A stretch of DNA of 64,000 bases from Stomatobaculum sp. F0698 (lineage in GTDB: Bacteria > Bacillota > Clostridia > Lachnospirales > Lachnospiraceae): NCBI RefSeq assembly GCF_030644385.1, contig NZ_CP130060.1:806001-870000 (forward strand). Direction: 5' to 3'. Both the position numbers and the translations under genes were made by a program. The number at the start of each line of letters is the position of its first letter. Positions within the stretch are counted from its first letter, which is position 1. The notes beneath the pieces are model-generated. The model searched no databases. It was not told the origin of the DNA and worked only from the letters and a program-made list of their open reading frames with translations. Below are positions 62,723 to 64,000 of this stretch, piece by piece.

Positions 62723-64000
62723 ATGAGCGTGAGAGGCGATAAGGGTAGTCACTTTTACAGACAGCGGCAGCGGAGATTGCGCGAGCGGCGGCAAAAAATG
62801 ATCATCGGAGCGGCGGGAGCGGTACTTGCCGTTTCGCTTTCGGTTTTCGGCATCTCCCGCATGGTGCAGGCGAGAGGCGGAAAGCATAATCAGACTACTG
62901 CGGCAAGCGAAACGGAACTTGCCGAAAAGTTAAAGGGCAGTTGTTTTATCAATGACATTGACATTTCGGGGATGACAAAGGAGGCGGCGAGAGAAGCCGT
63001 GCTCGCGAAGTATCGCTGGAATCTTCGTGTCGCGGAAAATGCACCGGCCGAGACTGTCGAGAGCACAAGCGCGGAAAGCACGGCAGCGGTAGGCACCGCA
63101 ACTGCGGCGGTTACGAGCGCAGAGACAACGGCAGCGGAGATTTCGGGCGAGACGTATGCGGTCTCGGATTTACTCAAACTGAGACTGGAAAAACTCCTTG
63201 CGGAGATTTACGGCGAGACCGCTTCGAATGAGAATGAGCGGCGCTTTTATCTGGATGCCGAAGGACTGGATGCGGAGATTGTGACCGAGGCAGAGGCAAT
63301 TGCCAAGAAATGGAACAGAAGCGCGAAGAGTTCGGAAATCAAAAGCTTCGACAAGACGACCAATGTCTTTGAGTACAGCGACGCTGTCGAAGGGCGCAAG
63401 GTGGATGAAACAGCCATGGCGGATGCCATTAAGGCCGCTATGAACAATCAGCGTTACGATGCGGTACTGCCGCTCAAGGCCGAGACAACCGCGCCTGCCA
63501 TGACGGCGGCAGAGGCGAAGGAAAAGTACAAGGTGATTGCGAGTTTCACGACGACCGCGACCGACAACGCGGATCGCAACAACAACCTTAAGCTTGCCTG
63601 CGAAGCACTTGACGGTAAGATTTTAAAGGTCGGCGAGGAGTTCTCGTTTAATCACACGACAGGTAACCGCACCTTGGAGCGCGGCTACAAGCCTGCCGGT
63701 GCTTATCAGAACGGCAAGGTTGTGTTGGAGCCGGGCGGCGGTGTCTGCCAGGTTTCGACCACGCTGTACAACACGGTTGTGAAGGCGGGCATCATGCCGA
63801 CCGAGCGCCATGCGCATACCTTTGCACCGACCTATGTGACGCCGGGCGAGGATGCGGCGGTCAGCTACGACGGCTACGACGGCCCGGATATGAAGTTTGT
63901 CAACACGACCAAGTATTCGATGGCGGTACGCGCGAAGTTTGACCCCAAGGCAAAGACGGTCACGGTTTCGCTGGTCGGTATCCCGGTTTTGGATGAGGGC
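62723..64000 (+). CDS. VanW family protein (truncated by window edge)
   Basis: An open frame of at least 426 codons with no stop before the window end. The N-terminus is basic (RQRQRRLRERRQKM), followed by a membrane helix (about residues 26-45) and a Thr/Ala/Ser/Glu-rich region. It then enters a VanW domain. There, the pattern FTTTATDNADRNNN is followed by a GEEFSFNHTTG loop, PGGGVCQVSTTLYNTV and ERHAHTFAPTYV. VanW proteins are found with vancomycin-resistance genes but are widespread with unknown roles, probably at the cell wall. No van cluster is near. The C-terminus is missing. Confidence 0.9.
   Translation, partial: MSVRGDKGSHFYRQRQRRLRERRQKMIIGAAGAVLAVSLSVFGISRMVQARGGKHNQTTAASETELAEKLKGSCFINDIDISGMTKEAAREAVLAKYRWNLRVAENAPAETVESTSAESTAAVGTATAAVTSAETTAAEISGETYAVSDLLKLRLEKLLAEIYGETASNENERRFYLDAEGLDAEIVTEAEAIAKKWNRSAKSSEIKSFDKTTNVFEYSDAVEGRKVDETAMADAIKAAMNNQRYDAVLPLKAETTAPAMTAAEAKEKYKVIASFTTTATDNADRNNNLKLACEALDGKILKVGEEFSFNHTTGNRTLERGYKPAGAYQNGKVVLEPGGGVCQVSTTLYNTVVKAGIMPTERHAHTFAPTYVTPGEDAAVSYDGYDGPDMKFVNTTKYSMAVRAKFDPKAKTVTVSLVGIPVLDEG

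Overview
The window is about 64 kb of low-redundancy, fairly GC-rich Clostridia chromosome, most likely Lachnospiraceae. The evidence is the 16S type, strong Shine-Dalgarno sequences, sigma-A promoters often carrying an extended -10, Firmicutes PolC, an [FeFe] hydrogenase, a DUF2325/DUF3793/flavodoxin/Feo iron locus and the pyrH-to-polC gene order. The family-level guess is mine; genus cannot be fixed without a 16S search. Nearly all of it is housekeeping or envelope-transport DNA. No phage, insertion sequence, integrase, CRISPR array or classical defence locus was seen.

Layout. 1-2600: end of an ABC exporter locus (FtsX permease, ATPase, FMN-binding lipoprotein, second FtsX permease). 2697-3290: VTT/DedA membrane protein, whose stop codon lies inside the rRNA promoter. 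3287-8573: rRNA operon in the unusual order 16S-5S-23S-tRNA-Gly, with both RNase III processing stems visible. 8945-10441: phosphohexomutase. 10450-15993: iron region with DUF2325, DUF3793, two flavodoxins, two FeoA, FeoB, a Cys-rich FeoB partner and a heavy-metal-binding domain protein. 16040-16260: 60-bp tandem repeats. 16315-18018: 5-formyl-THF cyclo-ligase and two uncharacterised genes. 18035-22182 (minus): a second MacB-like ABC operon with a large secreted, membrane-anchored protein. 22479-24307: substrate-binding lipoprotein and permease of a nitrate/sulfonate-type importer with no ATPase. 24399-25910: [FeFe] hydrogenase. 26042-30583: deoD and a heterodimeric ABC exporter. 30649-41453: pyrH-frr-uppS-cdsA-dxr-rseP-ispG-polC. 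41525-43924: leuS. 44211-44717: five tRNA genes, including a tandem Pro-Glu duplication. 44839-46606: split transketolase whose first subunit carries a one-base frameshift. 46645-48473: sugar aminotransferase and HAD hydrolase. 48695-50587 (minus): ftsH. 51127-53698 (minus): tRNA-Val, aroA, tyrA. 53885-55996: an EF-G-like GTPase. 56427-62277: secreted or membrane proteins (binding lipoprotein, CAP protein, DUF3298-type lipoprotein, DUF2752, DUF898). 62723-end: VanW protein cut by the window edge.

How the parts work together. The 10.4-16 kb region reads as one iron-acquisition and iron-sparing programme: ferrous iron import (FeoA/FeoB and its Cys-rich partner), flavodoxins that can replace ferredoxin, and two small Cys-containing families of unknown function. 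Candidate operators lie over both main promoters. The pyrH-polC run combines translation recycling, isoprenoid and phospholipid synthesis, an intramembrane protease and replication. The best candidates for undescribed biology are the DUF2325/DUF3793 pair in the iron locus, the ABC exporter with an embedded FMN-binding lipoprotein, and the secreted-protein ABC operon at 18-22 kb.
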